Positions 1-12,398 of a DNA stretch of 64,000 nt are shown one piece after another. A program made the position numbers and the translations under genes. Numbering within the stretch: the stretch's first letter is position 1; each line of letters starts with the position of its first letter. The notes below the pieces were generated by a model. That model ran no database searches, was not told where the DNA came from, and saw nothing but the letters and a program-made list of their open reading frames with translations. The stretch comes from Sodiomyces alkalinus F11 (Eukaryota > Ascomycota > Sordariomycetes > Glomerellales > Plectosphaerellaceae), in contig NW_021167079.1 in the NCBI RefSeq assembly GCF_003711515.1, positions 5,946,385 through 6,010,384 of the forward strand. The letters are read 5' to 3'.

Positions 1-322
1 GCCCTGGCTTTTCGTTCTGTCGAGAGATGGGTTTGGTTGTGTGTGTATATATATATTTAAGAAAGGAAGAGAAACCCCCCGCCCCAAAGGGAAGTGGACT
101 GGATAGTGTGGACAAACATGGGAATGAGTCGAGCACTCACGAGAAGTCATGATTCGACTCGGCCATGGCGCATCAGTTGCACGTCTACTTTAGGATGGTG
201 ATGGACAGACAGCACATGGGCTAGCGAGATGATGGTGTTTGCGCCGCACTCGAGTCGTGGGGCGCAACCAACATTGTTAACATGGTGCATGTTTTGGAGT
301 CCTCCTTTTGTGAAGAACGAAA
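1..322. other. left-edge non-coding stretch
   Basis: No credible gene is seen here. It lies downstream of the reductase gene on the minus strand and probably holds its 3' UTR. A short TA-rich run sits near position 50. Confidence 0.5.
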
Positions 323-1471
323 CTAGATTCTGGATTTCTCTCGCTGCTGTTGACGGTCATGTCCGCCCTGGGACCTCATCTTCTGTGCGCTCCTGAGCAG
401 AGCATACAAGCTCTGCAACCGCGGCAGCTCAACTCCTCGAGCGCGTGCTATCCTGACCGGGTTGCCCAGTATGACCTCGAGCTCGAGAGGACGGGCGGCC
501 TCCCAATCCAAGAGCATGCTCGGCCTGGCGCCCGTATTCCGCTCGGTGCTCTCGATGATGCGCTCCGGCGTCGCCATGCTCTCCGGGAACGGCCGCCCCA
601 GGATCCGCGGCACGGCGTCCCAGATCTCGTCCATGACGCCCAGCAGATGTGCGCGGAGTTCCGGGTCCGTCAGCATGTCGGCGTTGCCCCGCCCGCCGCT
701 CAGCACGGCGCTGGGGTTGAAGGCCGCGTTGATGCACAGCTTGTGCCAGCGCACCGTCTGGAGCCCGACCTCGTCGTAGGCGTCCACGTCCCGGATGCCG
801 CCCCCAGCTGGGCCACCCCACCAGGTGCGCAGCCGTTCGATGTGCCGGGCCCCTTTGCGACCCAGCTCGCCATTTCTTCCTTTGTCGTCGGCATCGGCAT
901 CGGCATCGGCTGACCCGAGCCCATCCGTGTACGGTCCGAGGCTGATGCGCGTCCACCTGTTCTGACGGACGACGCCTGGGGACGTCTGCTCGGCGCTCAC
1001 CACTGTCACGGCGCTGATGATCGGGGTTGTGGGGAACCGTTTGCGGTAGGGCTCCTCGACGCCCACTCCGTTCTGGATCAGCACGATGCACGAAGTCGGT
1101 CCTACCAGCGGCGCGATGGTGGCCGAGTCGTCGGCGCGGTCGGGGAGGGCCTTGGTCGTCACGAAGATGTAATCCCAGGCGGAAATCACCGGTGCCTCCG
1201 AGGTATCGGATGAGGGGGCTTTCCCCGAGCTCTCTGCACCTGTAGCTTCGGCGGCGGCTTGGACGGTGGGGAAGACGGCGTGGGGTTTGAAGGTGTAGTC
1301 GCCGAAGGATCGCGTATGAAGCTGCACCCCGGATTCTGCTATGGCTTTGTAGTTGGACCTCGCGACGAGCGAGACGCGGACGTTCTGGTCAGGATGGTGA
1401 AGTCGGGAGGCATAGAAACAACCGACAGCGCCGGCGCCGATGAAGATGGCATTGACGGGACTTGCTGTCAC
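323..1471 (-). CDS. 2-dehydropantoate 2-reductase family protein (ApbA/PanE-like)
   Basis: Intronless, 382 aa. The N-terminus carries the Rossmann signature GAGAVGCFYASRL (about residues 12-24) for NADP(H) binding. It is followed by LIQNGVGVEEP (about 130-140) and a C-terminal helical domain with the KLCINAAFNPSAVL segment, whose lysine and asparagine match the ketopantoate-reductase substrate site. The family reduces ketopantoate to pantoate in pantothenate/CoA synthesis. Filamentous fungi, however, have several paralogues of unknown substrate, so the exact reaction is uncertain. The start ATG lies just before the Rossmann motif, as expected for a cytosolic enzyme, and no targeting peptide is apparent. 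An Asp-Ala dipeptide run (about residues 188-195), encoded by a short hexamer repeat near 892-910, sits in a linker and looks like a local repeat expansion. The family assignment is firm; the role in pantothenate synthesis is inferred. Confidence 0.85.
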   Translation of the reverse strand: MTASPVNAIFIGAGAVGCFYASRLHHPDQNVRVSLVARSNYKAIAESGVQLHTRSFGDYTFKPHAVFPTVQAAAEATGAESSGKAPSSDTSEAPVISAWDYIFVTTKALPDRADDSATIAPLVGPTSCIVLIQNGVGVEEPYRKRFPTTPIISAVTVVSAEQTSPGVVRQNRWTRISLGPYTDGLGSADADADADDKGRNGELGRKGARHIERLRTWWGGPAGGGIRDVDAYDEVGLQTVRWHKLCINAAFNPSAVLSGGRGNADMLTDPELRAHLLGVMDEIWDAVPRILGRPFPESMATPERIIESTERNTGARPSMLLDWEAARPLELEVILGNPVRIARARGVELPRLQSLYALLRSAQKMRSQGGHDRQQQREKSRI

Positions 1472-2387
1472 ATCTCTGGGATGGGTGAGTACTCAATACC
1501 ATGTTGCCAGGGCCGAGGCCTTGATTTTACACTAACCGTGTGTTCGAGAGCGTGGCATTGTGAGCGGTCATGGTGTCGCCAACGCCACTTGGGACGGCGA
1601 GAGGAAGTTGCAAGTTATCAGGAGCCGCGGCTATCACTTTTAATCGTGGTGCTTCAAGATGTCAAGGTAAGGTATGTATGTACATACATCGAGGTAACGA
1701 CCGTCAGGTGTGATGTCACTCACAGTCTCGAGTCACGAGTCACAGGGTATTATGGTAGGTAGGTACTGTACCTACATTCCTTTAGTAATGCTAGCGGAGC
1801 GCCGTAATATGCTAAGAAACAGTGCTCCTCTACCGTAGCCATGTCTCTGGAGCTTGCTCAAATACATTGCTGTGATACTCCGTACTCGCTCGTCCCCCTA
1901 TTTATTAGGTAGCGGCAAGTATCAAAGTGCGGCATTCGTTCGGTGTCCCATCATTTAGGTACATAGACGAAAATATCACCGGTAGAACAGGATCCAGTAC
2001 TTTCTAAGCCCCTGAAAGACGTTTGCGTCAATTGAGGAATCTAAACTACCTATCTACAAAGCTACCTAGGTTACACATTAAGAGAGAGAAAAAAAAAACC
2101 CCCCGTCTTTTGGGTACAACAGTGTCGCTCCATCTCCTCCCTCGTGGGCGCCATAGGCGAGAACAGAAAGAATAATAATAAAAAAATCAAAGACTGGCTA
2201 CTGTTCTTCGTTGCATCTATTTCCTGGCCGTCCTCCTTTTTAAAATCACCTAGAAGGAAAAAAAGACACAAAAAGAGGGGAAATAAAACGAAATGGGAAA
2301 AGGAAAACAAAACGAAAAGAGAGAAAACAAGAAGGGGAAAAAAGGAGAAAAGAAAACACACAATGTCCAAGACAGAACGCTCCCCAA
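1472..2387. other. intergenic region between PanE-like gene and NUP145 3' end
   Basis: This is promoter and 5' UTR space of the minus-strand reductase plus the 3' UTR of NUP145. Several TAGGTAC/GGTACCT-type words occur around 1755-1775 and 2050-2075, and an A/G-rich purine tract spans about 2165-2360. No supported gene was found; open frames here are short and of low complexity. Confidence 0.5.
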
Positions 2388-5300
2388 CTACCTTGCTCCC
2401 GCCATGATGCCTTGATAGTAGGCGTGGCTGAGGTGCAGCGAGTGCTGCAAATACGAGCCCTCAGTCAGAGGAAGTCCAAGAATCCGGGAAGCATCCCGCT
2501 GCAAAAAGAAAACGTCGTTAGCACTCAAGGTATGCACCAGAAGCAAAGCTGGGTGCTTCCCAAGGCTCGAAGGGGTTTTGTTTGCTTACCATGGCCGGTT
2601 CAGCCGTGTCCATCATGATCCTCGCCACGAAGCCACCCATCTCAGACACCGCAGCCAACCGTACTGTGTCCGAACTCTCAGTCGCCTCACGAACACCCGG
2701 CAGGGCCTTGACCAGAGCCTCCAGCGTCTCCATGGGAACCTCCTTGCGCTGTTCGTGGAGGCGCCGGACCCCCAGGAAGGACCTGTAAATCTCGCCCCCG
2801 AGCATCCACCCCTTGACCGACTCCTCGTGGCCCTCGAATTCGTCGAGGAGCGTCGCTAGCTGGTGGTAGTTCCGGCTGACGATCGCCCAAGGTGCCACCT
2901 TGCGGACGAGCGTCTCATGAGCCGCGTTGTACGACAACGCTCGAAGGAGACACTGCACCTCCGCCACCGCGTCGTCCCGCACACTCCGCATATACAGCGC
3001 CCGCGCCTCCCAGATCCACGCCGACGGAATCTGGAACGTTTGCGTCAGCGTCGTGAATGCCTCGCTGTCTTCCGCCCCAATCTCTCCGGCATGGCGAGCG
3101 AGGTGGTCTTGGACCGCCTTGGCCCGAATCGTCGGCTCGCTCAGGTGAAGGAGCACGAAGGTCGCCTGGAGCCAGCTGCCCTCGTTCACGAGCTGGTCGG
3201 CAAACGACAAGGTCGCCGCGTCCGCCGCTTCGGATGTGCCCGAGGCCGTGAAAAATTTTCCGGTCGCGAGCAGACCCTGCCAGAGCTGCCAGCAAAGCCG
3301 CGTGTCCAGAGGCGACAGTTGAAAGTTCTCCGGTCGCAGGACCGCCTCGACAACCGTGGCCTCGTTCGAGTAGAGCTGGAGGAGCCCCCAGAGCAAGTCC
3401 TGACGCCGCCCTCGGTCTTCATCGTCCCAAAGAGGTTCGATGCCCTGTTCTGCGTACCACGTCTGCGGCCAGCCCTCTCGGTCTTGCGCGACGTCATCCG
3501 CGAATTGTTCCACCGCAGCCGGAACCTCGTCTTGCCGCGAAATGACGTACCACAACCGCAGCCCGAATGCCTGCTTCCAGTTCAGGCTGAACCGCTGCGA
3601 GATAACAAACGACTCCATCCGATCGGCCACCGGCACGCCCTTCTTCCCTTCGCAAACGCAGCCGTTGCCGGCGAGCAGTTCGTACATGGCGCGAATCGCA
3701 TCGTCGAATTCGGAGAGCACGTTGTTGCCATACCACTCCTCCAGCTGCGTGCGCATGTCGCGCTTGGACTGCTCAGAAGTGCCGATAATCGAGACCAACG
3801 TCGCAAGCCGAAAGTTCCTCCCTTCGATGAGATACTTGCAAGCATCCTGAATTCGATGCCCCGCCAGAGATACCAGCGCCTTTTCTTCCGTCGACTTTGC
3901 CAGTGCAACCGACCGCCTCGTCGCTGGCTCCACTAGCTCTTCCCAGAACCGGGAGACGCGCTCCCTCCGTGATGGAGTCGTTCCTGATGCTGGCGATGGG
4001 GAATCGTCAAACAGGATGCTGGCCAGTTCCCATACAAGCTTTTCCTGAGCATTCGCGGCGCTGTTGCTCACGTCTTCGTCGTGAAATAGATTCATCAAGC
4101 TGTCGGGCTGCAGAGAAACGGCGGGAATGTCATCAACCACGCTGACCCGGGTCAGGCGCATGTGATTGTCAATGGCTTTGGCGGACGACTGCAAGTCCCA
4201 CGCGTTAGTTGACATCCCACTCAGCGGGACGGACGTCCATTTCTGAGGAATCATTATCTGACATACCTCGTTGGAGAACTTGAACAGGGCGACGCCGGAG
4301 CCGTCTTCCTTGGGGACCGGGCCTGAAACCGACATGATGCCCGTCTTGCTCGCTCCTCTCGCTGCCTCTCGACCATGCGAGGACGCCGACGTCGCCGGCA
4401 TTACCAAGGTCCCGTCAGGACCCCACGAAGGCTTCGAGGATCGATAGAATGCGCGATCGTTTTCACTGAGCCCGGACAGGTCGTCAAATGTCTTCTTCTG
4501 TCGCTCATACGGCCACTAGAGATAATGAAGAAATCTCAGCATTTCATTCTCAACGAGTTTACTACACGTAGATTATTACACTTCATCACCTCCCTCAGGC
4601 TCCCCACCGGTCGGCCCAGGCCTGTCAACGCTAACCACAGTATTGTTTTGGGAACAAAGTAAGAAAAGAAAACCATCAAGCAACGATGCGGGGACCAACC
4701 TGAACAAATCCAACCGACGACACAGGTGCATTGTGCGTTGGTGCCGTGGCCTTCGATTTGTCGAATAGAGAGTTCATAAGATCGATACTGGTAGCGAAGC
4801 CACGCCCATCCGACACCATCCGCGTCTCGCGTTGTTTCGGCATACCGTTGACAGAGCTTGCCAGCACACCCGCGTCCACGGCGCTCTTCAACAAGGCGCG
4901 GTCCCGCTTCTGGGGACTGACCGTCTTCTGCAGCATGTCCATCCAGTCCTCGCCATCTGCAACTTCGACCTGCAGAGGAGCCATCGAGCTCTTCATGGCG
5001 CGCATCTTAGCGCGAAGAATGCCTCCGGGCGTCTCCACAACCGGTGAACCACCCCTACCTTCAGGCGATTCACTACGTTGCTCTCCGCCAAGATGACGCT
5101 CGGGAGAGGAAGAAAACTCTTCCTCGCCAGCCTCGGGCGAGTCGTATTCGTCGTCCACCTCGATCGCTCCATCACGTTCAGTCGAGAGAGTCAGCGCATT
5201 CGACTTGGGGCCCGCCGAACCAAACCCCAAGAAGGCGTCGCCTTGGCTGGTCGAGTCCCCCATTGCTTCCTCATCGTCATCCAATCCCACCGCACGGGAG

Positions 5301-8300
5301 TCGAACGCGCCAGGTAGGGCCCGTCGCTTCCGCTGAAAGTCGAAGGTGTCATCATGACCATCGCTCATACTATCATCCCCAAGGCTACCGTGTGGCGAGA
5401 CGCCCGACGCATGGTTCTGCTCGCCGTGCGCATCGCCACGCGGTTCCGCATCAGTGTCTTCCTCGTCGTAATCGAGACCATATGTCGTGAAATGCTCCAC
5501 AGAGAACTTCCAAACGCCCGTGTCAGCATTGTAATCAATGAACGTCGTGTCCTCGATTCTCCGGAGGCGCTCGATATGCTTATTGATGCGTTTGGTGTCA
5601 ACACTGGGCCGCTTATCCCGGCCTCGGGGCCACGATTGCTCGAGGCAAATGATGGCAGGAACGTTGAGTCCCTTGCCGACGGGCGGCTTTTTGGCGGCAT
5701 TAGGATAAACCGTGGCAGACCGAGTCTCCAGGACGACGATGACCCCATAGATGTCACCGAGATCAATATTGGTGAGATCCACTGGAACTTGGAAGCACAC
5801 ATAGCCAACATTGTCGCGACCCACGGTGAAGCTGGCAACTTTCTGGCGCTGCATTCGGTTCATTGCCGAAATGGCATCCTGAGTCGGGCTCATCCAGTAC
5901 TCGCCAGGCGCCTTGTCAAAGCTGTCGTGGGTAGGCTGGCGGGCATGGGTTGCTTCTTCCTCGTGCACAACGGCCAATTCCTTGCCGCTCGTCTCATCCG
6001 CACCGACGAGGGTTCCGCTTCCAGCAGACCCAGGGCCGTTGGGCACAGCAGCCTGTTGCTCCTCAACAGCTGTCGTCGAGTTCCGCGGCGTGACAGCATC
6101 CTGCCCAGCACCATCACCCTGGCCATCCTCTGTCGTACTGGTATCGAAACTGACCCGCTTGGAAAGCTTCCGCAACCCATTAGGCTGGTCCAGGGCTGGC
6201 TTGTCCTTCGTCGGGGTGGAGAAGAGGTCACTCCGCATGTCCTTGTTGATAACGAGCTTTCTCATGCTGCCCGTATTGCCATAATATCGAGAACCTGAGC
6301 TGGCGGAAAATGCTCCGGGAGTAAGAATGCTGTCCTCCGCCGAAAAGCTCTTGCGGAGACTGCTGGACGACACACTCTTGCTCAGGCCCTTGTTGAGGCT
6401 CGAGCCGAGAAGGCTGCGGTTCATACTACCCGGCGTGCTGGACACACTGGAGGGGCTGGTCGGGGTACCATACGTGCTGTATGAAAACCCGAAGCCTCGC
6501 TTTTGAGGCGTGACAAATCGCGACGCGGAGGCGGGATTCAGCTTGTACATAGGAAGAATGGAGCTGCGCCGAGCCTTGGACTTGCTCGACAACGGAGTTG
6601 CGAGTGGACCGGGATTCGGCAAATCGTTGGCGCCGAGATTTGAGAATAGCGATGGGGTGCCATATGCCGATACGTCCGAGATGTTGGCAGTCAACGTTTG
6701 TTGGGAAGGAGCATTCGCGTTCTGCGAAGTGCCTAAAAGAGATCCGCTGAGAATGGAGCCTCCCTGAGGCTGCTGAGGCTGCTGGTTCGTTGTAGTCGAG
6801 AAAAATGAGGGTTGTTGTTGCGCATTTTGGGACCCAAATAGGCCGCCTCCGGTGGAGGCTTGCGACGTTCCGAACAGACCGCCAGGCTTTGCCTGATTCT
6901 GAGTGCTCGACTGGAATAGGCCCGTGTTCGCTTGTTGTCCCGAGGCACCCGCCCCTGCCCCACCGAACAGGCCACCAGTGCCAGAACCGGCCGTATTCTG
7001 GGCGGTATTCGACCCGAACAGGCCGGTCCCTGTCCCGGCAGGCTTTTGGCCACCAAACAGTCCGCCACCGGTTCCTGTATTGCCAGCAGTCCCGAAAGAC
7101 GTCGTCGTAGTACCGGCTCCACCCCCAGAGCCGAAGAGGCCACCTGAAGTTCCAGTGCTACTTCCAAAGAGGCCACCAGCGGGTTTCTGCTGGCCGCCTC
7201 CAAATAATGAACCGGTTTGCTGTGCCTGACCACCGAATGCACCGCCCCCGAATCCTCCAGTACCGGCGGCCTGCTGCTGCGGCTGCGGTTGCTGTTGTTG
7301 CTGTTGACCGCCCCCGAACAGCCCTGTACCACTACTTGTGGTGTTGCCAAATAAGCCGCCGCCCGTGGCGGTATTCGAACCGGTCGTTCCAAACCCGGAA
7401 GTAGTATTGCCAGCACCAAAGCCTGACCCGGTAGTGCCTGTGTTGCCGAAACTGAAACCAGCGGGTTTGTTTTGCGTGTTGGAACCACCAAAGAGACCGC
7501 CGCCGCCGCCGCCTCCTGCAGTGGAGGCTGTCGCGCCGAAACCAGGCGTCGTTGTTGCTGTACCGCCGAAGCTTCCGCCCGAGTTAGTGCCGCCAAAAAG
7601 TCCGCCCGTCTGGGCGGGCTGGGAGGTGCCTGTGCTCGCAAACAGACCTCCGGAGGTGGCAGGTTTGTTCTGGCTGCCAAATAGACCTCCCCCGCCAAAA
7701 CCGCTGGTCGTCCCCGTCCCAAAACCAGACGTGGTCGCGTTGTTGTTGCCGCCTCCGAACAAGGACGTTCCCGCTGCGGGGGTGGCTCCGAAGCCCGTAG
7801 AGGACGGCTGATTGGTGGTGCCGAAGCCAGTGGTGTTGCCAAAGTTGGAGACGCCAAATGCACCCGTACCGCCCGCATTACCATAGCGGCGGCCCTGATT
7901 GTAATCGGTGAGTCTCAGCTCTTCGGTCGACCACTTTTTGTACGGATCCTGGAAAAGAATATTTTGGAAGGAGTTGGACTGGTTACCCGTGCCAGTAGGC
8001 TCCTTCTCTTGGTGAGCCTGAAACGGGGTGGCGTTGGTGCCTGGCGGATCGCCGACCTTGCCTCCGATACCAGGGTTATTCGTGGCGCCAAAGCCCCCAA
8101 AGCTGCCGGTAGAGGTGTTCCCGCCACCGAAAAGCGACGTTGAGCCTGTGCCAGTAGTAGTGGTTTGACCGAAAGGCTTTGAGCTGCCAAACAACCCACC
8201 TGAGCCTCCGAATCCACTGGACGTGTTCGTGGTCGCCGTGTTGCCTCCGAATCCGCCAAAGCTAGAGCCCGAAGCAGCGGTGTTGTTGGCGCCGAATAGG

Positions 8301-8786
8301 CCACCACCGGCGGTTGTGTTCGTGCCAAAGCTGGTTGTAGCAGGATTCGAAGCCGCACCAAAGGCAGTATTGGTATTTCCAGAACCGAAGGCTAAGTTCA
8401 TGTTAGTATAGGCAGCCTATTGAGGCGCTCAACAAAAGCAAAGGAAAAAAAAATGTTGGGGGTAGCCATATGCCGACATACATGTTGTGCCTGAGCCGAA
8501 TCCTCCTCCTGTCGTACTTCCAAACAAGCCACCACCACCCGTGTTTGCGTTGGAACCGAAAGCGTTGGGAGTGTTGGTCGAACCGAAGGCTAACAATAAG
8601 CGCATGCAATTAGTGAGACAGCTCATAAGAAAAGGAAGAAGAAAAGAAGAAGAAAAGACGAGCCTAGTTTGACTTACCTGAACCCGAAGTGTTTGCACCG
8701 AAGCCGCTGAATCCCGTGCCTGACGACTGCTGGTTATTGTTGTTCTGGCCGAAGCCACCAAAGCCGGTGCTACCAAATCCCGACAT
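2388..8786 (-). CDS. NUP145: Nucleoporin Nup145 precursor (Nup98-Nup96 type, autoproteolytic)
   Basis: Five exons on the minus strand: 8678-8786, 8482-8589, 4700-8391, 2590-4515 and 2498-2388, giving 1981 aa. Residues 1 to about 640 are FG/GLFG repeats typical of the pore permeability barrier. Within them, at about 214-243, lies a GLEBS-like Gle2-binding segment (core [10 protein letters not shown]). Residues about 895-1040 form the Nup98 autoproteolytic domain, ending in HFTTYGL with the predicted cut between F1040 and T1041. The remaining part is Nup145C/Nup96, an alpha-helical Y-complex scaffold that begins with an acidic linker, contains [15 protein letters not shown] and ends [18 protein letters not shown]. 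The family self-cleaves into an FG nucleoporin and a scaffold nucleoporin. Exon 3 ends CAG|GTTGGT and exon 4 starts TAG|TGGCCG, and both join in phase 0. The nucleophile is Thr where Ser is usual in animals. The family call is very secure; exon borders are predicted. Confidence 0.93.
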
Positions 8787-10491
8787 GGTTCAGCTTTCGC
8801 AGGTCGTCGACTTGGCTACAGTACAGAACGAAGCATGAAGTGATGTGTTAGCGTGATTGTCGATTCTGAGAGCTGTGAAAGAGCTCAAGACGAGCGACGC
8901 ATGAAAGTAGGCCGAGAGTGGTGCGGGAGTCTTGGACGCGTCGTGTCGTACCGTGTCTTAGCGATGGAATGAGGTCGCGAGCGAATATAGCTAGTTGGAA
9001 GACCGTTGCGGGCGAAGGGGGCAGGCGTATAAGAGGATTACACCGTCCGGCACTCGGCGCGGAGTGTGCCGCAGAATCCCTTGCCGCGTCTCTTCTCCAG
9101 GCGTGCGCGGATTGCAACCTCGAAATCGGGAGCAGCAACTAGAAGCCAAGGGCTGGTCAACGACGCGTCGATATGATGCAGGAAACAGCTCAGAGGGAAG
9201 CGGAAGAAAAGACTGAGAATACCCAAGGAGATGTACGTACTTTATGCCAGCGTCCTATGGGCTGATTTGCTATGCGTCGCTTTGCGCTGGTTCGCTTCCA
9301 AAACGATGGGGGGAAGGAACAGGTGATGTTGATGGACAAAGGTGCTAGGTGGAAGGAAGCATAAGAGAAAGGTGACAAAATACGCCTTGCATCAGTTTTG
9401 TGGGACCACCTTGCTGCCTGAGGACTTATGTAATACATTGGAGGTACGCCTCAATAGGCATTTGTAATACAGTGCAGGGGAAACTATCGCCACGCGTCAT
9501 TATGTATCGCTTCTGCCTAGAAGTCAATGCAGATACTTTTGACCTCGTAGAAACCTTTTCCACTCACTGTACGGATACGGAGTACAAAGTCTGTACCTCC
9601 CTACTTCGTACGGAGTAAAGCATTAATAGCGGCTACCTGGCAAACACTACCTAAATTCCTCCCCTCCGCTAGAGGCATTCGTAATTACCCCTTGTCTCAG
9701 TGCAACGAAGTAACCTTGACGGCCCTGTACTTACACTAACTGTACGGATACCCACCGGTTCTTCAGAGGACGTTTCCACATCATTTCTTAACTTTGTGGA
9801 ATTATCGTCTAACGACTCCCTGGAGATGTACCTATGTTAGTTAACTAAGCTAATCAAGCGGATAGGAAACAAGACAAGATGGCAAGAAGACGGAGCTCAA
9901 TCTATTACCATATATATAGACGTTTGTTTCTTCCTGCGGCGTACATCATGGCGTTCATTAATACGGTAAGAGGGATCTATAATAGGCCAAGGTACACAAG
10001 GGCTTATATTATACGTAGGAGATCAACCTTAGAATCTTGGTCTTTCCGTCACATGAAAGTTCATCCACGCAAGAGTCAGTAGTCGTATGAGCATCTGCAG
10101 GAGGGAATCCTCACTAGTACTGCGACAAGCCTAAAAGTGCCTCGAAGCTATATTCATGGTACGGAGAATGCAACGCCAAAAGCAGCCCAAAATGCTCGTG
10201 CCCAAGGGAGGAATCATCGAAGGACAACAAGCACAATAACTGTACCAGAAAACCCGCCATGATGTCCTCTGGGTCGAGGAGATATGTCCCAAAATGCCTG
10301 AAGCAACCACAATTCCACGATCACACGGCTTCCCTCCACTCCTGCTTGTTGCCTCAGAGCGTGTGGGAAGGCCAGTTCAATGTCTAGCATTCCCTGGTAA
10401 AAGAAGTCTGACGAACGATCCGCATCCAGCAACCGACGGAAGGATTAAACTATTCCTGTGTCCCGTCCCGGCTGCGGATATGCGAATATAC
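8787..10491. other. intergenic region upstream of NUP145
   Basis: About 1.7 kb between the NUP145 start and the epsin stop, both on the minus strand. The NUP145-proximal half is probably promoter. The distal half is AT-rich and contains TACTTCGTACGGAGTA at 9602-9617 and other CGGAGTA/TACGGATAC words (9575-9585, 9740-9750). No conserved gene was recognised; the small open frame at about 9879-10082 has no recognisable similarity. Confidence 0.5.
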
Positions 10492-12398
10492 TCAAAATTG
10501 AATCAAATCCTGGTTCTGGTTGTTTTGCGGCTGCGGCCGATTCGCTGCAAATGGGTTATTGTTGCCCTGGCCGTTCATGCTGCCAGGCATCCCGGTTGCT
10601 GCAGATTGAACCTGACCATGCCCGTACGATACTGTCGGCATACCGGTAAACTGAGTGCGCAGGAAGGGATTGTTTCCGGTAGCATCCACCGTGAGCCTCT
10701 GAGCACCAGAACCGGCGCTGTTGACGAATGTACCGGGTGCAGTGTGCTGCGCTGGGATACGCAGCTGGCCGGTGTTTCCAAAGGTGTCCATGCCGTCTCC
10801 GCTAGAAAGCAGGGCATTTAACCTGACCTCGTGCTCGTTCAGATCTTTCCTACCTGACCCGAAAGATCCGGAAGAATTGACTTGGTTGAAGGTAGACAGA
10901 GTCTTCTGCTCGGGGAGAGTCCCGAGCGACGGCATGGACGGGGCCTTATGCGTCTGCGGCCGCCCAATTGAGGATGCAAAGGGGTTGTTGGAGCCAGTCA
11001 CCATGGGCTGCATTGGCGATTGCGGCTGCTGGCTGCTGTTCGACGCCCAGGGGTTGTTACTGCCGGCTTGTTGGAAAGAGTCCTGTGGTGAGGGCGACTG
11101 TTGCTGCTGGTAGATATTGTAGCCCGTAGGCTGGGGATGGAAGCCCTGCATGCCAGTAACCTGCAGCTGCTGTTGCTGCTGTTGCTGTTGCTGTTGCCCG
11201 AATGGACCCATATTCATCTGCGGCTGCATAGAATAGCCCGGATACCCGTTCGCAAAGCCCATGGCCATTTGTTGCTCCTGTCCCTGTTGCGGGAGAGAAG
11301 GGAAGCCTGTATAAGAAGCTTGCATGTAACCAGTTGGCTGTGCTTGGGCCGGCTGGCTCTGATCAATGGGATTGGCGAAGAAGTCCACAGCGCTACCCTG
11401 TTGGTAGCCCTGGTTGAATCCGGTATATTGGACCTGGGGAGGGTCGGCAGGCTGCGAAGGTGTGTCGTCGAAAACGGAAAATGCGTTATTTCCTTCGAGC
11501 TCCCGACGACGACGCTCCTCCTCCTCCTTGCTGAGTTTGATGGCCTTCGCCAGATCGTCATCTTCAACGTCGTCCGCCGGTCGACCTTCTCGCCTCTTGC
11601 GGTCCTCTTCCTCTTGGTGTTTGCTCGCTTCAATCGCCAGTCTGTACTCGGCATCCTCCTCGTCGATACTGGGGCGTCGACGCTCCCTCGCCGGTCTTTG
11701 GGGCGGTCCTTGAGACTGTGGCGCATATTCCTCTAGACCAGTCACACGGGACTTCCATGTCTTTCGATCCCTTCGCTCGTTGCGCAGTCTTTCCTCATCC
11801 AGTATGAGCGAAGTCAACTCCTTTGCCGCAACCCGAACTGCTTCAGGTCAGGACCAAGTCCACAAGGCCAGAGGATACTCCGTTTTCGATCGGAAAGGGG
11901 GGGGGCGAGCCTACCGTTCTGCCCGACATCTCTGCCATCATCGTCGATGTACTGGAATTCTCGTAGTGTCTTGATGACATAAATGCTCTCCCGTGCCCAC
12001 GTCACAACAAGCTCCGAGCCATCATGCAAACAATAGTCCAGGACCTTAAGAGCTTTGAGCACATGCCTCCAGTTCTTCCCTTTGTCGTTCATGCGCTTGT
12101 CGAGCATGTCCATAATCTCGTAGAACTCGTTCGACCTGTACATCAGGTCAGTCTCAAAGCGCGGAGTCTCTCGCACTTTTGTAGATTTACACTCACGAAG
12201 CATAAGTCAGCTGAGCGATCTCGGTCATCTGGGCGCCAGTCGGACCCCACGGGTCATTGCTCGTAGCTGCGACACAAGATGTCAGGACATAGACCGATGT
12301 AAAAAGATTAAAACCCAGCTACAACCTTCCCGGACTTTCACCTGGACACTTGAGTAGCCCTTGGTGACATTTTTAACGCTGCGAATGACCTTCGACAT
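10492..12398 (-). CDS. Epsin (ENTH-domain endocytic adaptor, Ent1/Ent2 type)
   Basis: Four exons: 12326-12398, 12197-12266, 11915-12135 and 11837-10492, giving 569 aa. Residues 1 to about 150 are the ENTH domain (start MSKVIRSVKNVTKGYSS, then MDMLDKRMNDKGKNWRHVLKAL), which binds PI(4,5)P2 and bends membrane. Two ubiquitin-interacting motifs follow, at about 182-199 (EYRLAIEAS) and 213-230 (DLAKAIKLSKEEE). The rest is a Gln/Pro/Asn-rich disordered tail with several NPF tripeptides that bind EH-domain proteins. The C-terminus DLIQF resembles a clathrin-box. This order is the standard fungal Ent1/2 architecture of endocytosis and actin coupling. A CAG/CTG-type run near 11167-11198 encodes a polyGln stretch. 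Exon phases agree, with the Ala, Ser and Val codons at junctions restored. Confidence 0.93.

Noticed and set aside
350..913. 187-aa + strand frame opposite the ketopantoate-reductase gene
   Set aside because: Shadow of a real gene; the minus-strand product is a clear Rossmann enzyme.
2863..3936. 357-aa open frame on the + strand opposite NUP145
   Set aside because: It is antisense to the conserved Nup145C exon and has no recognisable domain; such long opposite frames are common in GC-rich coding DNA.
5354..6298. 314-aa open frame on the + strand opposite NUP145
   Set aside because: It overlaps the autoproteolytic domain on the other strand. The composition looks like codon-bias shadow and there is no family signal.
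9879..10082. 67-aa frame in the NUP145/epsin intergenic region
   Set aside because: Short, basic and without a conserved motif; no splice context to link it to another exon.
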